A stretch of DNA of 64,000 nt from DASSNU01 sp035701265. GTDB lineage: Bacteria > Gemmatimonadota > Gemmatimonadetes > Gemmatimonadales > Gemmatimonadaceae. The translations under genes and the position numbers were made by a program. The DNA lies in NCBI GenBank assembly GCA_035701265.1, contig DASSNU010000021.1:438881-502880 (forward strand), in the 5' to 3' direction. The notes below the pieces were generated by a model. It saw nothing but the letters and a program-made list of their open reading frames with translations. It had not been told where the DNA came from and searched no databases. This document shows positions 40,924 to 49,604 of the stretch, one piece after another (position 1 is the stretch's first letter; the number at the start of each line of letters is the position of its first letter).

Positions 40924-41130
40924 ATGCAAGTCTACACGCCAACCGAAGTGGCCGCCGGTCCGGTGGTCAACAAGTACCTGGCCGTCCTGGTGTCGGCAAA
41001 GTTCGCGCGCACGCTGAACGAATTTCCGGGTGGCACCGCCGCCCGCGAGAAGAAGCTGACCACGCGCGCGCTCGAGGAGCTGACGTCGGGAGGGATCACG
41101 TTCCGCGTCGTTCCCCGCCGGCGCGGCTGA
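40924..41130 (+). CDS. rpoZ: RNA polymerase omega subunit
   Basis: A 68-residue protein, 3 bases after gmk as in many genomes. The core helix NKYLAVLVSAKFARTLNE and KKLTTRALEELTSGGITFRV match the omega fold that clasps the beta' C-terminus. It is shorter than E. coli omega (91) but within range. The gmk-rpoZ-coaBC order strengthens the assignment. Confidence 0.9.
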   Translation: MQVYTPTEVAAGPVVNKYLAVLVSAKFARTLNEFPGGTAAREKKLTTRALEELTSGGITFRVVPRRRG

Positions 41131-41146
41131 GCGGCAGCGCCGGCGC

Positions 41147-42355
41147 GTGCGTCCATTCGACGGGCGCCGCGTCCTGCTCGGCATCTCGGGCGGGATCGCG
41201 AGCTACAAGTCGGCGTGGCTGGCGCGCCTCCTCACGCTCGCGGGCGCATCCGTCGACGTGGTGATGACGCGCGCCGCGACCGAATTCATCGGGCCGGTCA
41301 CGCTGGAAGCGCTCACCGGGCGCGTCGCCTACCACGATCTGTTCGCGTCCGGCCGCGCGCTCGCGCACATCCGTCTGGCGCGCGAGGCGGAGCTGGTCAT
41401 CGTGGCGCCGGCCACCGCGGATCTCCTTGCCCGCACCGCCAGCGGAATGGCCGATGACCTGCTCACCACTACGCTGCTCGCCACCTCCGCACCGGTGCTG
41501 CTGGTTGCGGCGATGAACGATCACATGTGGGCGCACCCACAGACGGGCCGCAACGTGGCTCACCTGCGCCAGCTCGGCTACCGCGTGCTCGATCCGGACG
41601 TCGGACCACTGGCCGAAGGACCGTCCGCCGCGCCCGGGCGGATGCCGGAGCCGGAGACGATCATGGCGTACGCGGCGCGCCTTCTGGAAGCGCCATCGCT
41701 CGCGTCCCGCCGTGTGGTGGTTACCGCCGGCCCCACGCGCGAGCCCCTGGACCCCGTACGCTTCATCTCGAATCGGAGCACGGGGAAGATGGGCGTCGCG
41801 ATCGCGTCCGCGGCATGGCGACGCGGAGCCGACGTCACGCTCATTGCCGGCCCACTCGAGACGCCGCCGCCACCCGACATCTCGCTCGTATCGGTGGAGA
41901 CCACCGACCAGATGGCCGCCGCCGTGCAGAGCGCCGTCGCCGACGCGGACGTACTGGTGATGGCGGCCGCACCGGCGGACGTGCGCCCCGCGCACCCCGC
42001 CGGACGGAAGCTCGCCAAGCGGGAGCTTCCCACCACCCTCGATCTCGCCCTCACCACCGACATCCTGCGCACGACGCGCGCTCACCGGCGCGAGGGACAG
42101 ATCGTCGTCGGCTTCGCGCTGGAGACCGGCGCCGCGGGAGCGGCGGACAAGGCGCGCGCAAAGATGCACGACAAGGCGCTGGACATCATCGTGCTGAACG
42201 ATGCCACGGAACCCGGCGCCGGGTTCGGCGTGGATACGAATCGCGTGACCATCCTCCGCCGCGACGGTGACGCGGTGGAGCTGCCGCTGCTCTCCAAGCA
42301 CGCGGTCGCGGACGCGATCCTGGATGACGTGGAGGGTCTGCTGCGTGCGCGGTGA
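41147..42355 (+). CDS. coaBC: Bifunctional phosphopantothenoylcysteine decarboxylase/synthetase
   Basis: A GTG start at 41147 gives 402 residues. The N-terminal FMN flavoprotein (CoaC) has LLGISGGIASYKS, the catalytic His in LAHIRLAREAE and the substrate clamp MNDHMW. The C-terminal CoaB has VVTAGPTREPLDPVRFISNRSTGKMG and AAPADVRP, then KLAKRE. It makes 4'-phosphopantetheine for coenzyme A, which the acyl-CoA pathways in this window use heavily. The UDG gene overlaps its end by 11 bases. Confidence 0.95.
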   Translation: MRPFDGRRVLLGISGGIASYKSAWLARLLTLAGASVDVVMTRAATEFIGPVTLEALTGRVAYHDLFASGRALAHIRLAREAELVIVAPATADLLARTASGMADDLLTTTLLATSAPVLLVAAMNDHMWAHPQTGRNVAHLRQLGYRVLDPDVGPLAEGPSAAPGRMPEPETIMAYAARLLEAPSLASRRVVVTAGPTREPLDPVRFISNRSTGKMGVAIASAAWRRGADVTLIAGPLETPPPPDISLVSVETTDQMAAAVQSAVADADVLVMAAAPADVRPAHPAGRKLAKRELPTTLDLALTTDILRTTRAHRREGQIVVGFALETGAAGAADKARAKMHDKALDIIVLNDATEPGAGFGVDTNRVTILRRDGDAVELPLLSKHAVADAILDDVEGLLRAR

Positions 42356-43253
42356 GGCAGAACGGCTACTCCGGCAGTACCTCGAGCAGCGACGCGAGCT
42401 GGGCGAGCGCGATCTCGTGCTGGATGACATGCCGGTGGACGAAGTGCTGCGCCTTGTCGGCGCACGGGAATCGGCCGCGTCTCCGCCGCAGCGATCGCCT
42501 GCGCCATCCGCGGATGCGTCTCTGCGCCAGGACGCCGCGCGCACTCCCGACGCAGCTCCGGCGTCTCTGCCTCCGGCGCCAGCGCAGCGCACGGCGCCGC
42601 CGCCGGACAGTGCGCCACTGGCGGATGCGCCGCTCTCCGGCAGCGTCGTGGTGCCGCAGACGGAGCGGGAGCTCTTCGGCGACGCGATCTCGGCCGCGGA
42701 CAGCATCGCGCGGATCGCCGATCTCGTGCGCGAGTGCCGGCGCTGTCCGCTATACGCGACGGCGACCAACGCGGTCCCCGGGGAGGGGAACCCCGACGCC
42801 GACCTCATGTGCGTGGGCGAGGCGCCCGGCGCCAACGAGGACGCCACCGGCCACCCCTTCGTAGGGCAGGCCGGTCAACTGCTGACGAAGATCCTCGCGG
42901 CCATTAACTTGACCCGGGACGAGGTGTTCATCGCCAACGTCCTCAAGCACCGGCCGCCGGGGAACCGCAATCCGCGTCCGGATGAGGTGGAGGCGTGTCA
43001 CCCGTACCTGGTACGGCAGATCGAACTCATCCGTCCCAGAGTGATCATCGCGTTCGGGACGTTCGCCGCGCAGACGTTGCTCCGCAGCAAGCTCTCCATC
43101 GGGAAGCTGCGCGGCGCCGTGCACCGCGCGTACGGCGCGTCCGTGATCGTCACCTATCACCCCGCGGCGCTGCTGCGCAACCCGGCGTGGAAGCGCCCCA
43201 CCTGGGAGGACGTGCAGGCCGCTCGCCGCCTGCTCGACGCGACCCCTCAGTGA
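42345..43253 (+). CDS. Family 4-type uracil-DNA glycosylase (Fe-S), His in place of one Cys
   Basis: GTG 42345, 302 residues. The first 125 are a Pro/Ala/Ser-rich linker after a short helical start, absent from minimal enzymes (about 200). The catalytic domain has GEAPGANEDATGHPFVGQAG (water-activating loop) and YHPAALLRNP. Cluster ligands by position: Cys131, Cys134 (CRRC), then His202 (VLKHRPPGNRNP) where family 4 usually has Cys (VKCRPP), and Cys218. The spacings match the family exactly. It removes uracil from DNA. The His may alter the [4Fe-4S] cluster. It is coupled to dnaB by a 4-base overlap. Confidence 0.88.
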   Translation: MRGEAERLLRQYLEQRRELGERDLVLDDMPVDEVLRLVGARESAASPPQRSPAPSADASLRQDAARTPDAAPASLPPAPAQRTAPPPDSAPLADAPLSGSVVVPQTERELFGDAISAADSIARIADLVRECRRCPLYATATNAVPGEGNPDADLMCVGEAPGANEDATGHPFVGQAGQLLTKILAAINLTRDEVFIANVLKHRPPGNRNPRPDEVEACHPYLVRQIELIRPRVIIAFGTFAAQTLLRSKLSIGKLRGAVHRAYGASVIVTYHPAALLRNPAWKRPTWEDVQAARRLLDATPQ

Positions 43254-44644
43254 CCGACGTCCTGCGCGACGCTCCCCCCACTGTCGACGCATACCGCGAT
43301 CGCCGCCCGCCGTACTCCGAGGAGGCGGAGCAGGCGGTGCTCGGTGCCATGCTCATGGACACCGACGCGGTGCTGCGCGCTGCGGAGATCGTGGACGACA
43401 CGATGTTCTACCGCGAGGGGCACCGGCGCATCTTCCGCGCGCTGGTGGCGCTCTCCGAGCGGGGCGAAGTGGCGGACACGCTCCTTCTGGCCGAGGAGCT
43501 CAAGCGGCGCGGCGAGCTGGACGCGTCCGGCGGCAAGGATTACCTGGGCGTGCTCCTCGAGGCGGTGTCCACCGCCGCGAACGTCGAATACCACGCGCGC
43601 ATCGTGCGTGAGAAGGCGCTCCTCCGGCGGCTGATCGAGACGTCGACGTCCATCGTGGCCGATGCCTTCGAGGCGCGGCAGTCGGCCGCGGAGCTGCTCG
43701 ACGAGGCGGAGCACCGCATCTTCGACGTCAGTCAGCAGCGCGGCGAACGGGGCTTCACGCGCATCAAGGAGCTCATGTGGCCCACCATGGAGCGGATCGA
43801 GCAGCTCCAGCGGGGGGGCAAGACGATCACCGGTGTGCCGAGCGGCTTCGGCGATCTGGATGAGATGACGTCCGGGTTCCAGCCGGCCGACCTCATCATC
43901 GTCGCGGCGCGGCCGTCCATGGGGAAAACGGCCTTCATCCTCAACGTGGCGCAATACGCCGCGATCGAGCACAACATTCCGATTGCGGTGTTCTCGCTCG
44001 AAATGAGTAAAGAAGCACTCGTGCAGCGCATGCTCACCGCCGAGGCCCGCGTGGACGGGCAGAAGCTCCGGAAGGGGATGTTGCGGGACGACGATTTCCC
44101 GCGCATGGCCCGCGCCGCCGGCATCCTGAGCGCTGCACCCATCTGGATCGACGACACCGCCGGCATCACCCTGCTCGAGATTCGCTCCAAGGCGCGGCGC
44201 CTCAAGGCCGACGCCGGTGTGGGAATGGTAGTGGTCGACTATCTGCAGCTCATCGCCGGACCCAGCAACGTGGAAAGCCGCCAGCAGGAGATCAGTCACA
44301 TCTCCCGCTCCCTGAAAGCACTCGCCAAGGAACTGGGGGTCCCCGTGGTGGCGCTGTCGCAGCTCTCGCGCGCACCCGAGCAGCGGACCGGAGACCACAA
44401 GCGCCCGCAGCTCTCCGACCTGCGCGAGTCGGGAGCCATCGAGCAGGACGCGGACCTCGTCATGTTCCTGTACCGGCAGGAGATGTACGACGGTCCCGTG
44501 GACAAGGACGGCAATTCGCTCGAAGGACGGGCGGAGGTCATCGTGGGCAAGCAGCGCAACGGTCCCACCGGCATCGTGAATCTGTACTTCCACAAGGCCT
44601 ACACCCGGTTCGAGAGCTACTCGGCGCGCGCCACCGAATCGTGA
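43250..44644 (+). CDS. dnaB: Replicative DNA helicase DnaB
   Basis: GTG 43250 overlaps the UDG stop; 464 residues. The N-terminal domain has YSEEAEQAVLGAMLMD. The RecA-like domain has GVPSGFGDLDEMTSGFQPADL, Walker A ARPSMGKTAF near residue 222, Walker B VVVDYLQLI, and the C-terminal SDLRESGAIEQDADLVMFLYR. It is a hexameric fork helicase. There is no intein or insertion. It lies within the long overlapping gene run, directly before radA. Confidence 0.97.
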   Translation: MTDVLRDAPPTVDAYRDRRPPYSEEAEQAVLGAMLMDTDAVLRAAEIVDDTMFYREGHRRIFRALVALSERGEVADTLLLAEELKRRGELDASGGKDYLGVLLEAVSTAANVEYHARIVREKALLRRLIETSTSIVADAFEARQSAAELLDEAEHRIFDVSQQRGERGFTRIKELMWPTMERIEQLQRGGKTITGVPSGFGDLDEMTSGFQPADLIIVAARPSMGKTAFILNVAQYAAIEHNIPIAVFSLEMSKEALVQRMLTAEARVDGQKLRKGMLRDDDFPRMARAAGILSAAPIWIDDTAGITLLEIRSKARRLKADAGVGMVVVDYLQLIAGPSNVESRQQEISHISRSLKALAKELGVPVVALSQLSRAPEQRTGDHKRPQLSDLRESGAIEQDADLVMFLYRQEMYDGPVDKDGNSLEGRAEVIVGKQRNGPTGIVNLYFHKAYTRFESYSARATES

Positions 44645-46035
44645 GTGCCCGGGTGCGCACCGTGCACCGGTGCACGGAATGCGGTGCGGAATACGCCCGC
44701 TGGCAGGGGCGCTGCGATGTGTGCGAGGAGTGGAACACGCTCGTGGAAGAAGTGGCTGCCCCTGTCGCCCGCGCCGCGGGACCCGCACGCCGCGGTGACC
44801 GCACCTCCGGATCGCATGCTGTCGCTGCGGCAGCCACCGTCGCGCTTCGCGACGTGCACGCCGCCCCCGAGCTGCGGTGGCACACGGGGATCGACGAATT
44901 CGATTTCGTGCTGGGCGGCGGCATCGTGCCGGGCTCCATGGTGCTCATCGGCGGAGAGCCCGGGATCGGCAAATCCACCCTGCTCCTGCAGGTCGCCGCG
45001 CGCATCCAGCAGACGGGCCACGACACACTGTACGTGTCCGGCGAGGAGTCTCCTCTTCAGGTGAAGCTCCGCGCCAACCGGCTCTCCGAGCCGGCCGGCG
45101 ATGTCGCGCTCGCCGCGGAGACGCAGGTGGAGCTCATTCTCGCGGCGGCCGAGGCAGCGCGCCCCGACGTGCTCTTCGTCGATTCCATCCAGACCGTGTT
45201 CACACCCGACCTGGACGGAGCACCCGGAAGTGTCGGCCAGGTACGGGAGTGCGCCGCTCGGTTGATGCGATTTGCGAAGGACTCCGGCATCGCCGTGTTC
45301 ATCGTCGGACACGTGACCAAGGGGGGAGGGATCGCCGGCCCGAAGACGTTGGAGCACATCGTGGACACGGTGCTCTACTTCGAGGGCGAGGGATCGCTCG
45401 ACCACCGTGTGCTCCGCGCCACCAAGAACCGCTTTGGCGGCGTGGACGAGATCGGCGTCTTCCGCATGACCGAGAGCGGGCTCGTGGCGGTCGCCAATCC
45501 GTCGGCGCTGTTCATGGGCGAGCGGATCGAAGTCGCGTCGGGAAGCGCCGTGACGGCGTTGCTGGAAGGGACGCGACCCGTGCTCGTGGAGATCCAGGCG
45601 CTGGCCGCCAAGGCGGGCTTCGGCACGCCGCAGCGCGTCGCCACCGGCTTCGATGGGCGCCGCCTGGCGCTGCTGCTCGCGGTGCTCGACAAGCGCGCGG
45701 GGCTTCCGGTCACGCAACTGGATGTGTTCGTGAACGTGGTGGGCGGGCTCCGTGCACAGGAGCCTGCGGCGGACCTCGCCGTGGCCGCAGCGCTCGCCTC
45801 GAGCGTGTTCGATCGCGCACTGCCGGCAGACGCGATGTTTCTGGGTGAGGTGGGACTGGGGGGCGAGATCCGCCCGATCTCGCAGGTGGAGCGTCGCCTC
45901 GCCGAAGGGGGAAAGCTCGGGCTGCGCACCGCGTACCTCGCTGAGCGGAGCGTGCCGACTCGCACCGCGCGCGGCACGCTCCGGGCGACCGGGGTGCGGA
46001 CCGTCGAGCAACTCTTCCGCCAGCTCTTTCCATGA
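44641..46035 (+). CDS. radA: DNA repair protein RadA
   Basis: GTG 44641, 464 residues. The zinc finger is CTECGAEYARWQGRCDVC. The RecA-like core has Walker A GGEPGIGKSTLLLQ and the RadA-specific KNRFG motif (ATKNRFGGVDEIG). The C-terminal Lon-like domain has VNVVGGLRAQEPAADLAVAAAL and GEVGLGGEIR. It promotes branch migration in recombination. The 4-base overlaps with dnaB and ispD suggest translational coupling. Confidence 0.97.
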   Translation: MSARVRTVHRCTECGAEYARWQGRCDVCEEWNTLVEEVAAPVARAAGPARRGDRTSGSHAVAAAATVALRDVHAAPELRWHTGIDEFDFVLGGGIVPGSMVLIGGEPGIGKSTLLLQVAARIQQTGHDTLYVSGEESPLQVKLRANRLSEPAGDVALAAETQVELILAAAEAARPDVLFVDSIQTVFTPDLDGAPGSVGQVRECAARLMRFAKDSGIAVFIVGHVTKGGGIAGPKTLEHIVDTVLYFEGEGSLDHRVLRATKNRFGGVDEIGVFRMTESGLVAVANPSALFMGERIEVASGSAVTALLEGTRPVLVEIQALAAKAGFGTPQRVATGFDGRRLALLLAVLDKRAGLPVTQLDVFVNVVGGLRAQEPAADLAVAAALASSVFDRALPADAMFLGEVGLGGEIRPISQVERRLAEGGKLGLRTAYLAERSVPTRTARGTLRATGVRTVEQLFRQLFP

Positions 46036-46832
46036 CGGACCTCACAAGGGCACCCGTTGAGCCGGAACGTTCCGGGAGCGCGGCAGCGCGCGCCCCGGAG
46101 AGCAGTGCGACGCCGACGGTCCACGGCGCCGCTCCGGAGCGCGACGTTGGCGTGGTGATCGTGGCCGCCGGTGCCAGCACGCGCACGGGCGCGACGGACA
46201 CGCGCGAGCTCAAGCAGTTCCGCTGGGTGGCGGGGAAGCCGATGCTCCTGCACAGCCTGCAGGCGTTCCACCGCCGCGCGGATGTCGCCATGGTGGTGTG
46301 CGTCCTGCCGCGCTACACGGTGGGTGATCCGCCCCCGTGGATTTTCCAGTGCGACGTGGATCGGCTACTCCTCTCCGTGGGCGGTCGCCACCGTGGCGAA
46401 TCGGTACGCAACGGCATGGAGGATCTTCCCGCGGAAGTGCGCGTCGTGCTCGTGCACGATGCGGCACGCCCGCTGGTGGATGACGCCGTCGTGGATCGCG
46501 TGGTCCAAGCCGCGCGCGCGGGAAGCGGCGCCGTTCCCGCGCTGCCGGTGGTGGACACCGTGAAGGAGGTGGACGACGACGGGCGCATCGTTCGCACGGT
46601 GGACCGCGCGCGGCTCTGGCGCGCGCAGACACCGCAGGGCTTCCCACGCGAGATGATCGAGCGTGCCTACGCGGTAGCCGAAGCGGAGCGTCGGACCGCC
46701 ACCGACGACGCGGCGCTGTGCGAGCACCTGGGTTTGCCGGTGATCGTGGTGGAGGGGAGCGAGCGCGCCATCAAGATCACGAACGAGGCCGACTTCGCGC
46801 GCGTCGACGCGTTGGCGGCGCTGGCCACATGA
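46032..46832 (+). CDS. ispD: 2-C-methyl-D-erythritol 4-phosphate cytidylyltransferase
   Basis: A 266-residue protein. About 38 extra N-terminal residues precede the nucleotidyltransferase motif VVIVAAGASTRTG. Other signatures: KQFRWVAGKPMLLHSLQAF, VSVGG-like LLSVGGRHRGESVRNG, VLVHDAARPLV, TPQGFPREMIERAY, TDDAALCEHLG and IKITNEADF. It carries out the third step of the non-mevalonate isoprenoid pathway (CTP plus MEP). No ispF gene is fused or adjacent. Confidence 0.93.
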   Translation: MTDLTRAPVEPERSGSAAARAPESSATPTVHGAAPERDVGVVIVAAGASTRTGATDTRELKQFRWVAGKPMLLHSLQAFHRRADVAMVVCVLPRYTVGDPPPWIFQCDVDRLLLSVGGRHRGESVRNGMEDLPAEVRVVLVHDAARPLVDDAVVDRVVQAARAGSGAVPALPVVDTVKEVDDDGRIVRTVDRARLWRAQTPQGFPREMIERAYAVAEAERRTATDDAALCEHLGLPVIVVEGSERAIKITNEADFARVDALAALAT

Positions 46833-47500
46833 CGGCGACCCGCGATCTCATCCCGTTCGGCTCCGACGCCGACGTGGAGAAGGCGCTCCCGACGGTGGTG
46901 ACCTACCTGCAGCGCGGAGGCGTGCTCGCCTATCCCACCGAGACGGTGTATGGATTCGGCGGCGCGCCCACCCCAGAAGCAATCGATGCGCTCGCACGTC
47001 TCAAGCCGCGGCCGGCGGGAAAGCCGTACCTCCTGCTCGTGGCCTCGCTCGAGATGATCGCCGCACTCGGGATGCGTCTCGAGGGCGACGCCGCTCGCCT
47101 GGCGGAGCGCCACTGGCCCGGTGCACTCACCCTCGTGCTCCCCGCGGAGAACGATCAGATCTCCGGTCGCTTGCGCGGCCCCGAAGGCGGCGTGGCGGTG
47201 CGCTGGACCTCGCATCCCGGATTGGCGCGGCTGCTGCGCGCGTTCGGCCATCCGATCACATCCACGAGCGCGAACGCCGCCGGCGCACCCCCGGCCCTGA
47301 GCGCCTCCGAACTCGCGCGCGAGTGGAGCGCCGCCATGGCGCGGGACGCGCTGCGCGTGCTCGATGGCGGCATTCTGGCGGCATCGCCGGCGTCCACCAT
47401 GGTAGATTGCACTGGACGCCACCCGCGCGTGATCCGGCCCGGCGCGATCGCCTCGGCCACACTGCGGCAAACCGTCCCCGATCTCATCGGCGATGTCTGA
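46829..47500 (+). CDS. L-threonylcarbamoyladenylate synthase (Sua5/YciO/YrdC family)
   Basis: ATG 46829 overlaps the ispD stop; 223 residues. The YrdC fold has VLAYPTETVYGFGG, RLKPRPAGKPYLLLV, HWPGALTLVLP, and ITSTSANAAGAPP. It makes the threonylcarbamoyl-AMP used for t6A37 of ANN-decoding tRNAs. It lacks the extra C-terminal Sua5 domain, so it is TsaC-sized. The start of the phosphatase gene lies 8 bases inside its end. Confidence 0.88.
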   Translation: MTATRDLIPFGSDADVEKALPTVVTYLQRGGVLAYPTETVYGFGGAPTPEAIDALARLKPRPAGKPYLLLVASLEMIAALGMRLEGDAARLAERHWPGALTLVLPAENDQISGRLRGPEGGVAVRWTSHPGLARLLRAFGHPITSTSANAAGAPPALSASELAREWSAAMARDALRVLDGGILAASPASTMVDCTGRHPRVIRPGAIASATLRQTVPDLIGDV

Positions 47501-47987
47501 GCCAATCCGCATCCTCTTCGTCTGCACCGGCAATACGTGCCGCAGCGCGATGGCCGAAGCCATTGGCAAGCGCATCGCGGCCGAGCGTGGGCTCACCCAC
47601 GTGGAGATCGGCAGCGCCGGCACCGCGGCGTGGGATGGCGCGCCAGCATCCGACGGCGCACTACTCGTTGGGATCGAGTGCGGCATCGACCTTGCTCCGC
47701 ACGCCGCGCGTGCGCTCACACGAGAGATCGTGGAGCAGAGCGATCTCATCCTGACCATGGGCGCGCATCACCTCGAGCGCGCGGAGGCACTCGGCGGGCG
47801 CGGCAAGACCTATCTGCTCACCGAATACGCCTCGCCCCCGGAGGAGCGCGCCGGCGGCGGGCGCGCCATCGCCGATCCCTTCGGCGGTGGTCTCGACGCC
47901 TACCGCCAGGCGTTCGAGGAGCTGGACGCCGAGATCCGGCGTGTCTTCGACGGAATCTCCGCGGGACGCGGCCTCCAGGGGCGATGA
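47493..47987 (+). CDS. Low-molecular-weight protein-tyrosine phosphatase
   Basis: A 164-residue protein. The CX5R(S/T) loop VCTGNTCRS has nucleophile Cys11 and Arg17. The general-acid Asp is in IADPFGGG. DLILTMGAHHLERAEAL is the family's central motif. It could act on protein tyrosine or arginine phosphates (YwlE-like); Thr15 in the loop, where tyrosine phosphatases often have Ile/Leu, resembles the arginine-phosphatase type. Sua5 followed by YwlE-like phosphatase is also seen in Bacillus, supporting that option. Confidence 0.85.
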   Translation: MSEPIRILFVCTGNTCRSAMAEAIGKRIAAERGLTHVEIGSAGTAAWDGAPASDGALLVGIECGIDLAPHAARALTREIVEQSDLILTMGAHHLERAEALGGRGKTYLLTEYASPPEERAGGGRAIADPFGGGLDAYRQAFEELDAEIRRVFDGISAGRGLQGR

Positions 47988-48799
47988 GCGTCGTACCGGG
48001 TCGGTTGGTCCTGTTGGGCCACCCGGTCGCGCATTCGCTCTCTCCGCACTTCCAGAACGCGGCCCTCCGCCACTGCGGCCTCCCGCTGGCGTACGAGGCG
48101 CTGGACGTCCCGCCGGCGACGCTCGATCAGATCATCGAGGAGCTGCGTCGCGAGAACGGCGCGGGGAACGTGACCGTGCCGCACAAGGTGGCCATGGCGG
48201 CCCGGTGCGACCGGCTCACCGCCGCGGCGCGACAGGTGGGCGCGGTGAACGTCTTCTGGTTCGACGAGTCCGCGCTGGTGGGAGACAATACCGATGTGGG
48301 TGGGTTCGTCGGCGCGGCTGAAGCGCTTGCCGGCGGACGCATCGAGGGCGTGCGCATCGCGCTCCTTGGCGCGGGGGGTGCCGCCGCGGCGGTGGCCGCC
48401 GGAGTGAGCGCGTGGCCGCGGTGCACGATGGTCGTGGCCAACCGGAGCATCGAGCGCGCCGCCGGCTTGCAGCAACGCTTTCCCCTCATTCGCGCGATCA
48501 CTACCGACACCGTTGCCGCGGTGCGCGATGCGGACGTCGTCGTGAATGCGACCACGATCGGGATGGATGACGGTGGCGTGCCCGTGTCCATCGAGGAGAT
48601 CGCGCCGCACGCGTTGCTGCTCGATCTCGTGTACCGGCGCGGCGGCACGCGCTGGGTGCGCGAGGCGCGAGCGCGCGGCATGCGCGCGGACGACGGCACC
48701 GCCATGCTGGTGGAGCAGGGCGCGCTCGCATTCGAGCGCTGGTTCGACGTACCCGCGCCGCGCGAGGTGATGCGCGCGGCAATCGAGAGCGCGACGTGA
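47984..48799 (+). CDS. aroE: Shikimate dehydrogenase
   Basis: ATG 47984 overlaps the phosphatase stop; 271 residues. The substrate domain has LLGHPVAHSLSPHFQNAAL and NVTVPHKVAM with the catalytic Lys, then GAVNVFW and GDNTDVGGF with the catalytic Asp. The NADP domain has ALLGAGGAAAAV, VANRS, and NATTIGM. It reduces 3-dehydroshikimate in aromatic amino-acid biosynthesis. Length and motifs are standard. Confidence 0.94.
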   Translation: MSVVPGRLVLLGHPVAHSLSPHFQNAALRHCGLPLAYEALDVPPATLDQIIEELRRENGAGNVTVPHKVAMAARCDRLTAAARQVGAVNVFWFDESALVGDNTDVGGFVGAAEALAGGRIEGVRIALLGAGGAAAAVAAGVSAWPRCTMVVANRSIERAAGLQQRFPLIRAITTDTVAAVRDADVVVNATTIGMDDGGVPVSIEEIAPHALLLDLVYRRGGTRWVREARARGMRADDGTAMLVEQGALAFERWFDVPAPREVMRAAIESAT

Positions 48800-49584
48800 C
48801 CGCGTGGCGGACGGACGTCACGCTGCTGCCGCGCGCCGGGCACACGCTCGCCGCGGCGGGACGCCTGGCCGTGGAGCTCCTGCTTCCCGCGGTGTGCGCC
48901 GCGTGCGAGCAGCGCCTGGATGCGGGGGATGCCGGACCGGTGTGCGCCCGCTGCTGGATCCGTGCGCGCGCGCTTCCGTACCCGCAGTGCGTCCGATGCG
49001 GACACCCGCTCCGCCCCTCGGGGCAGTGCCCGTGGTGCGTGCTCTGGCCTCCCTACGTACGCGCCATTCGTTCGGCGTACTGGATTCCCGGCGGCACGGC
49101 GGGGCAGATCGTCTACGCGCTCAAGTACCATGGCTGGACGCGCACGGCGCACGCGATGGCGGAGCGGATGGCGCGGTGCGCGTGGCCCACAGATGTGATG
49201 GAGGAGCGCACCGCGCTGGTGCCCGTGCCGTTGTCGGCCACGCGCGCGCGCGAACGTGGATTCAATCAGAGCGCGCTCCTGGCCGCGGCGCTGGCCAGCC
49301 GATGGCAGCTCCCCGTGTGGAGCACCGTCCTGGAGCGCACGCGCGCGACGCGTACGCAAACGCGGTTGACACCGGATGCCCGCCGGGCCAATGTTGCCGG
49401 CGCATTCCGTGCAGTGGAGACGGCCGGCGCGGCCCTGGCAGGATCGCACCCCGTCCTGGTGGACGATGTCGTCACCACGGGGGCGACGCTCGTGGCCTGT
49501 GCGGCTGCGCTCCACGCGGCGGGAGCACGCATCATCAGCGTCATCACCTTCGGGCGGGCGCCTGCAACCGGCGACCGCCCTTGA
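48796..49584 (+). CDS. comF: ComF-family phosphoribosyltransferase-like protein
   Basis: GTG 48796 overlaps the aroE stop; 262 residues. N-terminal zinc-binding cysteines occur in CAACEQRL, CARCW, CVRCGHPL and CPWC. The phosphoribosyltransferase domain has LVPVPLSATRARERGFNQSALLA and the PRPP loop HPVLVDDVVTTGATLVACAAAL. ComF proteins act in uptake or processing of transforming DNA. Whether this organism is naturally competent is not shown by this gene alone. Confidence 0.9.
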   Translation: MTAWRTDVTLLPRAGHTLAAAGRLAVELLLPAVCAACEQRLDAGDAGPVCARCWIRARALPYPQCVRCGHPLRPSGQCPWCVLWPPYVRAIRSAYWIPGGTAGQIVYALKYHGWTRTAHAMAERMARCAWPTDVMEERTALVPVPLSATRARERGFNQSALLAAALASRWQLPVWSTVLERTRATRTQTRLTPDARRANVAGAFRAVETAGAALAGSHPVLVDDVVTTGATLVACAAALHAAGARIISVITFGRAPATGDRP

Positions 49585-49604
49585 GCACAGGAGCAGGACA
49601 TCCC

